From the NCBI GenBank assembly GCA_021234155.1, contig JAJEKV010000044.1:10981764-11045763 (forward strand): 64,000 bases of DNA, written 5' to 3'. The number at the start of each line of letters is the position of its first letter. Position 1 is the first letter of the stretch. The notes below the pieces were generated by a model. It did not search any database. It saw nothing but the letters and a program-made list of their open reading frames with translations, and was not told the origin of the DNA. The DNA comes from Isoetes taiwanensis. Taxonomy: Eukaryota > Streptophyta > Lycopodiopsida > Isoetales > Isoetaceae. Below, in pieces: positions 1 through 11,938 of the stretch. The position numbers were made by a program, and so were the translations under genes.

Positions 1-640
1 ACTTGCACCAGTGCTTGCTCACCCCTGCATTTGTTACAATCAGCAGAGTGATAATTGCTCGAGACACACAAGTCCCTTTTCGCATTCATTTAAATAATTC
101 CCATCAGATGATATAAATGGCCGCAGAAAGCATCATTATATTTTGTATATAGTAGTTATAGAGAAACCATCTAGCTATCACACTTACAATATTGACATTT
201 GTGCATAGATCAAAACAAAATGCTCAAATGAATTACCCAACAATAGGAAACTTACAGCCATGGAGTCTAATACTAACCTACCCAAGTTTAGTTTGCCATT
301 TTCCTTGTTCCCCAGCTACACTAGCTTGACGACCAGCTTGCCATATCTCTAGCTAGACCAAGAAGTACACAACAAGCAAGTGCACTGCCTCACGGGCATA
401 ACAGTAGCCTTGCTATATAAATGCTGCAAGCCCAGCACCCCCGGATCCTGGCCCAAGGAAAATCCGTGCATCCCCAACCAATGTAGACGATGGAAATGCT
501 AACAGCTTGCATTAGCAGCTCCCCTGTACTCAACCAGATGCGATTGATAAAGCATAAGCTCTGGGAATTCTATGGAAAAAGAACAGAGTTAGCCTATTTC
601 AATATTCATATTTAGGAAACCCCATCCAGAAGCACCGGAT
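1..640. other. No gene recognised
   Basis: AT-rich sequence with only short open frames and no recognisable protein, RNA or repeat signature. It may hold the flank or a missing part of the copia element that starts near 1240, but I found no LTR copy matching the candidate 3' LTR after 4919. Confidence 0.5.
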
Positions 641-1225
641 TTTGTACCTCAAGCTCATCAGAATGGTCGAGTCGAGCAGGCAAAGTCGGATTTCGATAGG
701 TAAGAATCAAATGCCTTTGCTTTTTCGGAGCAGATCAGTCACAACCAGAATAGGTTCGCTCAGAAAAAAACGACCCCTGTCACAGCAGCACCAACAAAAC
801 CTCAACCTGCAAGCTTCTAGAATAAGAGAGGAACTGCGCCATAACATACAAAAAAAAGGCAAGTGAAGAACCCTACAAAAATATGGCCAGAGCGCCCAGC
901 TTGCTACGGCAGCCTCGAAATGCATAGCCCAGATGGCCTTGAAACGCAGACGGAATGCCGAAGACCCAAACTCGGCATTAGATAAGCCGAGAAATCCGAC
1001 TGCAGAGCTCTGCGGAGTTGGAGTAGGCCCTAACGTAGATGCTACGGATCGGACCTTCCCGCCCAACTCCCCCTTCTCGACCACCTACGGGGGAAATGGT
1101 GGTCGACCGTATGAGGCAGCAGTCCGTATACGGACGTTGAGAGTTCAAAAAAACCCCTACCCAGTCACGCTCTTGGGTCATACGGGGTTTCAATGGTGAA
1201 ACCCCCGGGGATGAAACTTCTGAAG
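641..1225. other. GC-richer spacer with hairpins, origin unknown
   Basis: Two overlapping short frames (74 and 88 codons) run through here, but neither resembles a known family. A 9-bp stem (TCGACCACC at 1077-1085, GGTGGTCGA at 1098-1106) is visible. The sequence ends where the copia gag remnant begins, so this block probably replaced or interrupted the gag N-terminus and 5' LTR of that element. Confidence 0.35.
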
Positions 1226-1239
1226 TACTGTTTGCTGGA

Positions 1240-4200
1240 AAGTACAAGGGTAATTAAAATGAAACTGTTAAAAGGAAAGTAGGATCATGCTATAACTGTA
1301 ACAGCTATGGACATCTCAAGTCAGACTGTATGAATCAAGGAGAAGAGATTGTTTATTTTAACTACGAAGGTAAAGCACACTTGGCTGCAAACTGCCCAAG
1401 CCCTAGAGGATAGCTAAAAGGGAAAAACAAAGGTAAAGGTGTTGAGAATCGAGGGGATTTGCTAATAGGGAAAGGGGAGGTACAAGATATCCATCTATCA
1501 ATCTCACCCAAGAAGCTCGAACTAAAGAAGATAAGCAGGATGAAGATACCGAGGTAAGTGTTCTTGAATTGCATTTTTTGAATAAAGATAAAAGAGACCA
1601 AAGTTTCATGATATTAGATTCTGGAACTGAAAGGAAGTGACAGCAGCACCAAATCTACTCAAAGCATGCAAAGGAAATAGGGGAGGACATGTACAAGTTG
1701 GAAATAGAGATCTCCAAGAGGTTATTGGCATGTTGGAATTGTTCGATTTGGAGGGAAAATCAGTTCAGTTAGAAAATGTTTTTTGTGTACCAGGGTTGGT
1801 CAGAAATCTGATATCAGTATGTCAACTTTAGACCTCGGTTACAAGGTGCTTTTTGAAAATTGCAATATAAGGTGTTTTACAATAATAAAATCAATTTTTT
1901 GGGGAAAAGAGTTGGCAATTTATTTGGATCGCATAAAGATCATTTCATTCCAAGGATATTCTACAATCAAGATCTGGCATGAAAGATTGTGCCATGTAAA
2001 TTCAAAGGCAATTAAATTACTTGCAAAAAGTGGTTTGATTAATACAACTGAACACAGAGTTGAAGAAGTCAAATGTGTAGGTTGCATTTTGGACAAATAC
2101 AGCAGGCTGCCCTTCAATAAATCTCTTGAAAGAGCAAAAGGAATCTTGGATCTGGTTCACATAGATCTGTGTGGATCAATAAATGTTACAAGTCTTTTGG
2201 GAAAAAGGTACTTGATGGCAATGATTGATGACTTCCGCAGAAAGATAAAAGTCTACTGTTTGAGAACATAAGATGCTGCCTTTGAAGCTTTTAAGCAATA
2301 TGTGAATGAAGTGGAAATTGAAACAGGGAGAAAGATCAAATGCCTACGTTCTAACAGAGGAGGTGAGTTTCTCTCTTGTGAATTCAAACAATTGTAAAAA
2401 TAGAGGGATCAAAAGACAACTCATATGTAGATACTCTCCTCAACCGAATGGTATTGCTAAACGTAAGAATAGGACAATATTGAATATAGTGAGACACATG
2501 CTTAAATTCTCTGGCCTATTAAATTTTCTCTGGGAAGAAGCCATGAAGATAGTTGTGTTGGTGCAGAACAGGTTACCCTCAATAAGCACTAATGGTACTC
2601 TACCAGAGATGCTCTGGTCTGGCAAAATTCCAGCATATGATAATTTGAGGGCTTATAATTGTCTAGCCTTCACACATATTCCAGAAGGGATGAGAAAAAA
2701 GTTAGATGACAAGGCACTAATAACTTATTTGGTAGGGTATGATGATGAATCAAAGGCTTACAGATTGTTTGACCCAAGCAAAAGAAGAGTTGTAGCAGCA
2801 GAGATATTACCTTCGATGAAGAACAATTAAGTTCCTTCTCAAGATCAATTCAAATGGTGAAGTTGTTGTGTGCAACGAAGCTAAAAATACTCAGTACTCT
2901 GCTACTGCAATAAGTGACACCAATAGTTTCAATGCTGCATGCAGAAGATGACCATTTCGTCCGACTTTAGCTAATCGCAAGAAAGTGTAACTGCCAAAAT
3001 TTGGAAAGTTTACAAAACTTAGAAGGTTTTACGTCAAATTTTAGTGTACTTTAGCCAAATTATCCTATAGTCTTCATATTTATTATGGTCAGTTAATAAT
3101 ATTTAGGTCTTGAATTAGTGCAAACTAGTCAACAGATAGAAGATTTTGTTTTTTTTTTAAATAAAAGTTTATCCAAACGTTAGAAAGCACATATGGCAAA
3201 ATTTAGAAAGTTTAGCTAAACATTAGAAGCTTTCACCTCAACTTTTGGCATACTTTAGCCAAGTCTATTTCACCACTTTGAATATAAAAGTTCCTTAATT
3301 TTTTCCCTGTAGGCGAGTTGAACATGGCAGAAGCAAAAGACTCCAAAATAATGAAGGTGAGATAAATAGCATTTGTGAAATTTTAATGCATTTAGATGTG
3401 AAACGTTCCTAAAAGCTACAATGAGGCATTAGTTACACCAGAAAAAATATACTGGCTCAAGGCTATGGATGAAGAAATGGCATCCTTTAGGAGGACTGAT
3501 ACATTTGATGTAGTTGATCTGCCTGAAGGAAAGAATATAGTAAGAAACAAGTAGATCTTCAAAATTAAAAATGGCACGTACAAGGCTCGATTTGTAGCCC
3601 ATGGTTTTTCTCAAAGAAGGGGTCAGGATTATGAAGAAACTTTCTCACCACTTGTTAAGATAAACAGTGTAAGAATGCTTCTATCGATTGCAAATGCTTG
3701 TGACTTAGAGATTCACCATTTGGATGTTAATACAACATTTTTGAATGCTAAGTTGGAAGAGGAGATCTTTATGAGACAACCTCCAGGATTTGAAGGGGGG
3801 GAAATAAGGTATGGAAACTTAAAAGAGCAGTCTATGGCCTAAAACAGTCTCCCAGGGAATGGTATAAGTGCATGGGCTCTTATCTGAGAAAACAGAGTTT
3901 CATTAAGCGTAAGAATGATGGTGACTTGTACAAGTATCAAGATGGAGATGAGTGGTGCATAATTGCACTATATGTTGATGATAATATAACGATTGCAAAA
4001 GGAACAAGGATCTTGGAACATTGCAAAAATGTACTAAGATTTAAGATGTCAGACTTGGGGGAGCTACAAAAGTTCTTAAGAATTGAAGTGCATAGGGATA
4101 GGAAGAGTAAGACCTTGACTCTTACTCAAAGAGGACAGAATTGAAGGAATGCTTAAAAAATTAAAAAAGCAATGTTGCAATCCAAGCAAAATCCCTGCTG

Positions 4201-4918
4201 CATTGAGCTATAAGATTTCTGAGAAGTTATGTCCTAAGGATGATAATGAAAAGGAAGAGATAAAAATGACGCCTTATAGATCATTGGTGGTATGCCTCTC
4301 GTATGTAGCAAACTGCACAAGACCCGATATAGCATACATTATTAATTTATTGAGCAAGTACAACCATGATCCAAGTAAGGAATACTGGACTGCAGCAAAG
4401 AAAGTTCTGAGATATCTTAAAGATACAATGAATGATGGTATTACATATTGTTAAGAAAATCTAGAATTGAAGGCCTATTGGGATGCTGACTGGGGAGGGG
4501 ATCTGGACATGAGGAAGTGCACTTCAGGTTATTTCATGTTCTTAGGAGGACCTATAGCTTGGAAATGCAAAAGCAAAATTTTGTTGCAATGTCCAGTGCA
4601 GAGGCTAAATATGCATCTGCCACCTTGTGTGCTAAGGAGTTGATATGGGAGAGAAGGTTGATAATAGAATTGGATTTTCAATAACCAAGTGTTACTGAAA
4701 TGCACTGTGATAGTATGCCCTGCATAGCAATGTCAAAGGATCATGTAGTACATGAAAGGCCAAAGCATATATTTTATCAGAAAAGCAGATGGAAAAGAAT
4801 AATTAAAATGATATACATAAACACTTCAGTTCAGTTAGTTGATATTTTAACTAAAGTACTGCCAGAAAAAAGGTTTATAGAACTGAAGAAGTTAATCCAA
4901 TGCACGGTTATAACATGA
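1240..4918 (+). pseudogene. Ty1/copia retrotransposon polyprotein, decayed (copia-1)
   Basis: Remnant of a gag-pol polyprotein in the copia order. A gag CCHC zinc knuckle (CX2CX4HX4C) is at 1288-1329, followed by a second one that has lost its first cysteines (1358-1396). The protease core LDSGT is near 1614. The GAG-pre-integrase motif (WHERLCHVNSKAIKLL) is near 1976. The integrase core runs to about 2815, and in its usual NGVAERKNRT motif the catalytic E is K (NGIAKRKNRT). RT runs from about 3420 to 4144 with an intact YVDD near 3970, and RNase H runs to 4918. Stops and frameshifts occur in every domain, and most of gag is absent. A foreign block of about 330 bp separates integrase from RT. 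Such elements encode reverse transcription and integration in cytoplasmic particles; this copy cannot. Confidence 0.93.
2960..3300. repeat. Insertion inside copia-1 holding a direct repeat
   Basis: AT-rich block between integrase and RT with no coding homology. It holds two diverged direct copies of a ~75-bp sequence (about 2990-3062 and 3193-3267), each with GGCAAAATTTAGAAAGTTTA-like and CATACTTTAGCCAA-like segments. It looks like a small non-autonomous repeat inserted in the retrotransposon. Its exact ends and target duplication were not resolved. Confidence 0.5.
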
Positions 4919-5560
4919 AGGGGAAACGTTGGGAATTATCATGTTATAACTTGAGGGTCTTGTTTAAGTTTAACTGCATGAACATATGGAGTTACAATAC
5001 AGAGATGCAAACATGATGCAGGATAATCCTTTATCTGCATATGTGACCATTAAACCAAACTTACATGGCTTCGTTTCATGGAAAACGTGTTCTATATTTT
5101 AATCATGTTTGGAAAGTTCTAAGGTATACAGTTCTTCGAATAGTTAAGTATAAGGGGAAATGTGCTTAAGGAAGTTTTGAATGTCGATCCGGCATAGCGG
5201 CCGGATCGACTAAAATAAAACAAGTTGCATGCAGAGCAAATTATCATCGAATACAAAGAAGTGATCCAGACATAATTTAGATGGAGATATGAACCTCGAT
5301 GGCATGGTCATATATGCTACAGTAACAAGGTCAATACAAATTGAATAGTGACACAGTTACTGTATTTTCAATAGTTGATACGCATTTTGAGAATAAGTAT
5401 GATCTTGATTGAGTATTTGAACCTTAAAAGATTGTCAAATATTATAGCTATTGTGTGTGACTCACATACTTCTATAGGAATTTTATCAATAGGTTGTATC
5501 AGATAAGCCTTCACACAACAAGCCTTCACACAACGTAGATTTCCTCCAGATTACTGTTTT
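4919..5560 (+). mobile_element. Candidate 3' LTR region of copia-1
   Basis: The RNase H frame ends at a stop at 4916-4918, followed by a short purine run (GAAGGGGAAA) that could be the polypurine tract. The sequence from about 4929 (TTGGGAATTATC) onward would then be the 3' LTR. The 3' boundary is uncertain, because no second LTR copy is present to fix it. A small direct duplication of CCTTCACACAACAAG type lies near 5510-5538. Confidence 0.4.
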
Positions 5561-5670
5561 GTTTCAATATTCTGTTTTTATTTTGTTGCTCAAATTTCTT
5601 CCCAAAATTCTATTGTTTTGTTTCAACATTCTATTTTTATTTTGTCATTCAAATTTCTTCCAAAGTTCTA
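5554..5670. repeat. Diverged tandem repeat, ~58 bp x 2
   Basis: Two T-rich copies starting GTTTTGTTTCAA (about 5554 and 5612), each running through TTTTTATTTTGT and CAAATTTCTTCC. No coding potential. Confidence 0.6.
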
Positions 5671-5781
5671 TTCTTCCTCAGATTTCTTTCCCGTCTCAAA
5701 TTTTTCCCTTCCTCTCACAAGCAACCCTTTGTGCAACAACAAAGTATTGAATTGGTTGATTGTGGTGGAATAAAAATTAAT

Positions 5782-6002
5782 GCTTTTGATAATATATTGC
5801 TTTTGGTAATAATGTACCATATTGTCATAAGGCTTAAAAAATATCTCAAAATACACTCCTTTCTAAAGAAGAGAGCTGATTCTTCCATGTCCCCGTGCTT
5901 TTGATAATATATTGCTTTTGTAATATATATATTATATTGTCATAAGGCATTAGAAATATCTCGAAACACACTCCTCTCTAAAGCGAGAGCTGATTCTTCC
6001 AT
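5782..6002. repeat. Tandem repeat, ~115-bp period x 2
   Basis: Copies at about 5782-5889 and 5897-6002 both start GCTTTTGATAATATATTGCT, share ATTGTCATAAGGC, and end AGAGCTGATTCTTCCATG. The second copy has small indels. This could be the end of an LTR or a satellite-like pair. No protein is encoded. Confidence 0.75.
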
Positions 6003-6112
6003 GGCGTTGGCTATATACCCAAGTGCATACTCCAAGACTCATATAAATAACCAATTTATTTATGGTCGGCAACGCCGGATACAAGTCTACTAGTGATATT
6101 TCAGCTGCGGTG

Positions 6113-6199
6113 TGCTCAAAATGAGGCAGCCCGAGAGCCGTGATCAGAATTCCTTAGTGCTCAAAATGAGGCAGCCCGACAGAGCCGTGATCAGAATTC
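6113..6199. repeat. 45-bp tandem duplication
   Basis: TGCTCAAAATGAGGCAGCCC begins at 6113 and again at 6158, each followed by AGAGCCGTGATCAGAATTC. The second copy carries a 2-nt insertion. It lies just downstream of the GPN3 gene's stop codon, which is on the opposite strand. Confidence 0.75.
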
Positions 6200-6404
6200 A
6201 TTCGGTGAGTTTTTTTGTACATTCAAGTCTTATACAGACATCAATCCTTTTTCTCAAAGAACTTGAACTTCATCGGAGTTCTCAAGCCCATTAGAGTCTA
6301 AACACTGATGTTTTATACTGTAACAAAAAATTGATTCAGGTTCGTTATCGCACCCAAGTTCTTCCTCGTGTTTTCCCGCTTTGATATTTGATTGCTTTAG
6401 AGAT

Positions 6405-8882
6405 TTAATCATCGTCATAATCCCCGCTCTGCCCACCTGCAAAGTTAAGGGGATTGATCGTCTCATCATTCTCTAGGTCATGATCTCTTATTTTAACATC
6501 TGCATCTTCTCCAAACTGAATCGCATTGTCGATATGATACAACACATACTCAATACTGCAAAAATATACACATTATGCTCCCATTATTATAAGCTCAAAA
6601 ACATTAACAGAAGACAACTTGGCATATATGAGGAATCACGTAACTATCTTTGGATTTTTATATACAAACCTGTGTTCATCACGAATATCTAGTGGCAGAA
6701 AGTTTACCATACTGTAGTCATCAACCTGCAAGCAACAGACCATGCCATATATTGAGTACTAACTTCAGAGAATGCATCTAAATCAGCAAAAAGATTACCA
6801 GCCCTGCTAGCGCCTCATTGAGCTTCCTGAACCGTGGTGCCATTTGGCTGTTAAGATCAGCAAGTAGCAACCTTGCATCTGGCTCAAGAAACCTGATTAT
6901 ATCATTAGCTCCAAGAATGTAGTCAAAGGAAGCAAATTCCTTCAAAAGAAAACATACATTTCAACTTCTTTTTTATTGGGAAGGAGATCCATCTTTGTCA
7001 GAACATTAACATGAGGAAGCTCAAGCTGAATCATTGCAGATAATGAGGCGAGACTCCCGCTTATAAACTTGGTGACATCAGATACAAACTGCCATATAAT
7101 GGTACCAGTTAAACAACACCCATCCCATAACAAACCCAACGTAAAACTCTCCCACTTAGGCCACAAATTGGTAGTGAAGTCCCATTGTCAGGCCACAATA
7201 ATTAAGTCTATAAAAACAGCTTAAATGAAATCTTTTGACACTATATTTTATCCCTCGATCCCAACTTGCCTAGCCCCTGCACAAGAGAACTATTTGAAAC
7301 GACCCCAATGCATAACCCAAATCAAATGCTTTTGACATGCATATATGCAGAGGTAACAACACTCTCCAGTTGGCTGCCTATGCCATGATATCATACCTGT
7401 GAGTCTAGCAGATACACTGCACATATATTAAAATCCCAACGCTTAAGTTGGTCAACAAATGTTCTTAAAACTGGAATATGAGAGTAAAGTTCTATCTGAC
7501 CTGCAGCAAATGCATATTTGTAAGTTAAACAAATGGGCTTATTTGCAATAAAGCACATTATATTCACCCACACAATTTATAGAGGACACTGGAACAGGCT
7601 GTAAACGAGGTACACACAAATCATGCCACAACTGGAGAAACTCTTGCTTGATTATAGTAAGAACTGGTGTAGAAGATTTTATTGATAGTGCCATTTGCAT
7701 TTGTACTGAAGAAGATTCATGGATGTCACTACCAACTGGTTTAAGGTTCAATTTTTACAGGAAAGGAGAAGTGCATATGGCAAAGAAAAATGAAGAGTCC
7801 TCTAAGATTTAGCTTGTCTCTCACAAGATTGCAGAATGATTTGCATGTATCAGGCCAGACAAAGAATAGAAAGCATCAGATAAGGCAGCTTATGGGCATT
7901 ACATAGCTGCAACTATCATGCATACTTTGCATTGGGAGCATAATAAGCAGCACATTCTAAACCCTCGTGCATTCTTTACATTGAAACACAACAAGCAGCA
8001 CATTCTAAACTCTATGTGTGCAAGTAGAAAATAGTACTAACCTGGACAGTCAAAAACAACATAATCATCATCAATGTACTCATCAAGACGCTCTGCAAGC
8101 CAATCATCAATGTTGTCCTCCAAGTATCTTTCTTATCGTCAAGGCTATTACGCAGATGTGTGTGCACAGTTATAAATTGTAAGAAAGTTCTGTATAAACC
8201 GATAAATAGTGGATACTCCATGCAGTAAATAAGCCCACCATTGGGACCAAGTTTAAGCTCTTCCATAACATCTTCTAGAGATATGAGCTCTCTAATATCT
8301 GATCATAGCTTTTACAAAATATATATAAGTACGAAACAATGTATGCATTATTTTGATATGGAAATCACAGTAAACAATTACACGAGTATCAAACTATAGG
8401 TTACTGATATAAAGTTGGTCTTGAAGCCATGACAAAATATTGAGATAAAAGACCTAAGAACAGCTATTTTAGCATGCGTAAGACATGCATAGGTTTCTTA
8501 GAAAATATTGATTATGTCTAAGTGTCCAGAACCAAACATTCAGAAGTTAACACAGAAAATTATCTAAAGCAGGCGAATTTATGAATAAAAAGACCAGCAA
8601 TACTGGCTACTGGAAAAAAACTATTCTACCATCATATAATAACACTTGCCTGCTGCAACTTCGTAAGTAAACTGATCAGCTGCTGGGTCCAAGTTGATGA
8701 CATGAGTGCTTCTGCCAAGACTTGCACAGTGTTGTTGTAAATGAGAACAATAGGTAGACTGAGAAAAAAACACCAAGGCAATCAGGAAAGCACAGAAATA
8801 GTCGTGATTATAGATTGAGTGCAATTATGCATACTTTTCCACTTCCTGCAGGGCCAATGACGAGCTGGGCGTAGCGGGTCAT
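6405..8882 (-). CDS. GPN3: GPN-loop GTPase 3, nine exons, complete
   Basis: Exons on the minus strand, listed 5' to 3': 8882-8835, 8758-8650, 8298-8217, 8127-8042, 7500-7397, 7088-6958, 6892-6799, 6725-6670, 6555-6405. They join in one frame to 286 residues plus stop, close to the family's usual ~280. Motifs: Walker A GPAGSGKST (residues 10-18), the family-defining Gly-Pro-Asn insertion (70-72, in [11 protein letters not shown]), G3 DCPGQ (106-110), G4 TKMD (174-177), and an acidic C-terminus ending YDDD. In yeast and animals GPN3 works with GPN1 in assembly and nuclear import of RNA polymerase II; the plant protein is expected to do the same. Eight junctions give intact codons. Seven introns use GT-AG and intron 2 (8649-8299) uses GC-AG, with the donor AG|GCAAGT. 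Introns are 65-541 bp. The start is the first ATG of the Walker-A exon, with no upstream in-frame ATG seen. Nothing is missing, so this is probably a working gene. Confidence 0.96.
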
Positions 8883-9289
8883 GAAGCCAAAGCGAGATGT
8901 CGAAAATCAAGATTGTACGGAAATATATTCAATAGATCGGACAACCTTGGTTTTTTCCTTAGAAATCTTCCCCGTTCACATGGAGCAGCCTTTTCGGAGC
9001 TCGGAAAATGGGTATTAATGGTCCAGAGCTTCTCGCCGACCTCCTACCACTGTTTTAGAAGCCAAAACTAAAAACGCCATCGCTGCCCAGACCAGTGCAT
9101 GAAGCTTTGAGATTAAGATTCCGGCGTCTGATAGCAAAGGTTCCTGCTGCAGCGATAGTTGAAGAATCGATCGTGTTCACTGATTAAACCTGCAAGCCAG
9201 GGAATAACCTAACATATGCTAAATGTAAAACCTTTGTTCAGCTTAGGCCCGCTTCACACTGGGGTTAAATGCCCTTATGTTAGAAAAAC
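8883..9289. other. Upstream region of GPN3
   Basis: Presumably holds the 5' UTR and promoter of GPN3 (transcribed leftward). I could not identify a convincing TATA box or other element. From about 9237 the sequence becomes repeat-like and leads into the fold-back block. Confidence 0.4.
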
Positions 9290-9720
9290 TTTGTTAACCG
9301 GCCTTATCGGACTCTTGTATGGAAAGGGAGAGTGCTTTTTTTTTTTGCTTATCATTACTAGAACAGTACTGATAATTAGTTATCAGTACTGGAGGAGATC
9401 TCCTCCAGTACTGATAACTAATTATCAGTACTCCAGTAATTATCAGTACTGATAACTAATTATCAGTACTCCTCCAGTACTGATAACTAATTATCAGTAC
9501 TTAATTAGCAGCCCGATAAGGCGGTTATCGGGTCGTCGCTTCTGATGTCACCTTTGATAACCGCCTCGGCCCTAACGGGCCTCGGCAGTTATCAAACACG
9601 TACAGACTCGGCCCTAACGGGCCTCGTCTGACGTGTCCAAAATGCGTGGCCTCGGACGTACAGCCTCGGTCACGCATTTTTGGTTATCAGCCTTAGCTAG
9701 ACCGATAACCTTACCTTCAC
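9290..9720. repeat. Nested fold-back (palindromic) element
   Basis: Between 9360 and 9505 a near-perfect palindrome (AGTACTGATAATTAGTTATC and its complement) is repeated about four times, separated by GGAGGAGATCTCCTCC-type palindromes. Further inverted segments follow: GATAACCGCC / GGCGGTTATC, two copies of CGGCCCTAACGGGCCTCG, and AAAATGCGTG / CACGCATTTT (about 9640 and 9671). The left flank GTTAACCGGCCTTATCGG (about 9294) is echoed inverted near 9510. No ORF spans it. It is most likely a fold-back or MITE-like DNA element; the family is unknown. Confidence 0.7.
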
Positions 9721-10440
9721 ATTGCTTGCCGTTATGTATTTCCATTAAGCCTGCATAGTTGGAAAATAGGGGAGTTCCTCCAAAAAAAAACCAGCCCACT
9801 CTCGTTAAATTCCGGTCATCCTAAAAAATTAGGGTAATTTTTCGGCAAATAAATTAAAAAATTTATGGTAAAATATATTAAAAAATGCACTAACATATAT
9901 TTTCTCCAGTAGCCTCAAATACCAAGTGGCATTCGTACTGATTAGACATATTGTTATTTTCGAGCTCTGCTGCTGGGGTTAAAATTTAATGGAGCCATTG
10001 CAACATTTAACAGGGGTTCATAGGAGTCTGATTAGTATTTATGTTAGGTTAAAATTTATAGGCAAGCAAACTGTGGCTAATTTCTCCGTTAAAATTTAGG
10101 GGGTGCTTGACCCCATCACTTAAGCGCCCGTTAGCGACCATCGAATGCTGCAAGCTACATTTTTTGGAGCTCGGATTCAAGATGTAGGTTGTAAGCTTGA
10201 ATGTGGCATCACAATGTTTTGGAGATATTTTTGCTGGTATCTTCAAATTCCTTGCATGATTTTGATTTTTGAAATATTTTCTCCGTCTATCAAAAACTTG
10301 ATTTTGGACTCTGATGGGGAGCATCCCTTGTATTATATTTAAAATTCATGCCCTACTTGATATTAAAAGGCCTTCAAAATGATAAAAGATAGAATGAGCT
10401 TGTACTGCACTTGTTTTCTTCAATTCTATTCAGACTTATT
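9721..10440. other. Repeat-like AT-rich spacer
   Basis: Holds motifs typical of small DNA-transposon remnants (repeated GGTTAAAATTTA and CTCCGTTAAAATTTAG near 9976-10100) but no complete element and no gene. Two overlapping frames on opposite strands (65 and 91 codons, 10049-10342) have no recognisable product. Confidence 0.35.
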
Positions 10441-10700
10441 TGACTTTAATGGCATACAGTGTAAAGCAATCTATAATGGAAACTGTTATACTAATTCTTA
10501 ATCCAACTTAATGGTGTCTCATTCAGTGCGAAGTAGTCTTTGACAACAACTGTTATATTATATTTTCATCTAACTTAACAGACGATGCAGTGTGAAGCTA
10601 CCTTTAATGGTTTCTGTTATGCTATCTTTTAATGTGAAGTGAAGTATCGGGGTTATGTACAGCATTTAACATAACATAACGACCGATGTGAAGCCACTCT
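10440..10700. repeat. Degenerate tandem repeat
   Basis: Three to four diverged units built around (A)CTTAATGG...CAGTGTGAAG...CTTTAATGG...AACTGTTATAC, starting near 10445, 10507 and 10573 with a partial one to 10700. The repeated AGTGTGAAGC core suggests ends of a DNA transposon family, but no target duplication was found. Confidence 0.5.
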
Positions 10701-10927
10701 TACTTACTAGGCCATCATCAATCATATATTTTGAGAGCTTTGTAAGCTGCAAAGGGAAATCAATAGAGTCTCGAAGAAGGTCCGAGAAGCTTCCAGAGTG
10801 TGTTTGTTTGTTTCCCCACAAAAAGGTTGCCAATTCTATGTAAGGAAGATTCCATTTTTGGGAGAGGTAGGTTGATAGAATATTATTTAGATATACTAAT
10901 TCAATAGATGAGATTAGAAATCTCTCT

Positions 10928-11600
10928 GCAGAGTGCTGTCAGTGGAGATACCATCCATTGAGCTTGCCAGCATCAGCTACTACCAGAATACCATTGCACA
11001 GAGTGCCAACTACATAAGGTAACATATCTGTTTGTTTTAATTTCTAGCTGCCCGTCTCAACTCGTAGGCCAAGAAAGGCCCCAAAACCTTTGTTTTCACT
11101 TTCTAAGGACTTTCTCGACTCCCTAATCGAGAAAAGCCCCAAGTCCTATGTTTTTCACGTATTGAGGCCTTTCCTAACTCGCCCGTCGAGAAACCCCGAA
11201 AGTCTATGGTTCTTGTTTGTAGATTCCTTTCTCGGCTTGCTAGTCAGGGAAACCGTTAAGTCCTCATTGTTCCACTCATAGACGCCTTTCTCGACTCCAG
11301 AGTTGAGAAAAGCTCTAAGTCCTCAGTTTCTTAGTTGTTGTAGCCTTTCTCGACTCACAAGTCAAGAAGTGATCCTCAACCAGTTGTTCATTTCGAGCTT
11401 CCATATTTCTAGACTATGAAGATCAATACCATTTTACAAGGTAGCACAAAATAATATTCTTGTCCCATTGTGTTAATGGTATTGATCTTCATGGTTATGT
11501 CATGCGTTGCTTAGTGCGATGGCCTCGATAGTTGAGAAGTGTGGTTCTGACCCGGTTTGTTTATTTGTTGGCTTTGTAGCATCACTCGACTAACTTAGAT
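10928..11600 (+). repeat. Repeat family R, copy 1 (palindromic ~60-bp units)
   Basis: Opens with a ~110-bp lead (GCAGAGTGCTGTCA...) shared with 13579. About six degenerate units of ~60 bp follow (11041-11360). Each holds an inverted pair of the type TTTCTCGACTC...GAGTCGAGAAA followed by CCCAAGTCCT. Then comes a conserved ~180-bp segment (CCATTTTACAAGG..., GTATTGATCTTCATGGTTAT...). The same series occurs at 13579-14200, 22246-22580 and 37205-37550, so this is a dispersed element, probably LTR or untranslated DNA of a retroelement. Confidence 0.7.
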
Positions 11601-11640
11601 TCAATGTTTACAGCCCATATCTTAACCAGATGATATATGC

Positions 11641-11919
11641 TTGACAACAATGAAAGGCATCGGGAACCCTAAAAGAAACAGAACTCCTTCAGACAAATGG
11701 AAGATTTTCAAGAAGTGCAAATATATCCTTATAGAAAATGATGACACAGATGATGAAGATGAATATAAAAGGAAACCATCAAGAAAAACCAGGGAGTTCT
11801 TATCAGATCAATACGATCTGATACTTTGTACAATGATGAAATTTGGGCAAAATGGACAGAGATCTGCGGCTTGTGCTAGAGGGATATATTTAAAGACAGT
11901 AATAGAGTGTTGCCAATAA
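11641..11919 (+). CDS. Short ORF of repeat family R, function unknown
   Basis: A 92-codon frame starting MTTMKGIGNPKRNRTP, lysine-rich at first, then with an acidic run (ENDDTDDEDE). The segment 'KRN-TP-DKWK' followed ~30 residues later by 'DDEDE' recurs in the related repeat copies near 22600-22700 and at 37554-37823, so the frame belongs to the repeat rather than to a host gene. I recognise no family. The neighbouring frames at 11939-12166 (NEGITEFCNVACNESQDF...) and about 12180-12580 look like further pieces of the same coding remnant. It could be a gag-like region. Confidence 0.3.
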   Translation: MTTMKGIGNPKRNRTPSDKWKIFKKCKYILIENDDTDDEDEYKRKPSRKTREFLSDQYDLILCTMMKFGQNGQRSAACARGIYLKTVIECCQ

Positions 11920-11938
11920 GGCCAGATCCAAAATTGCA

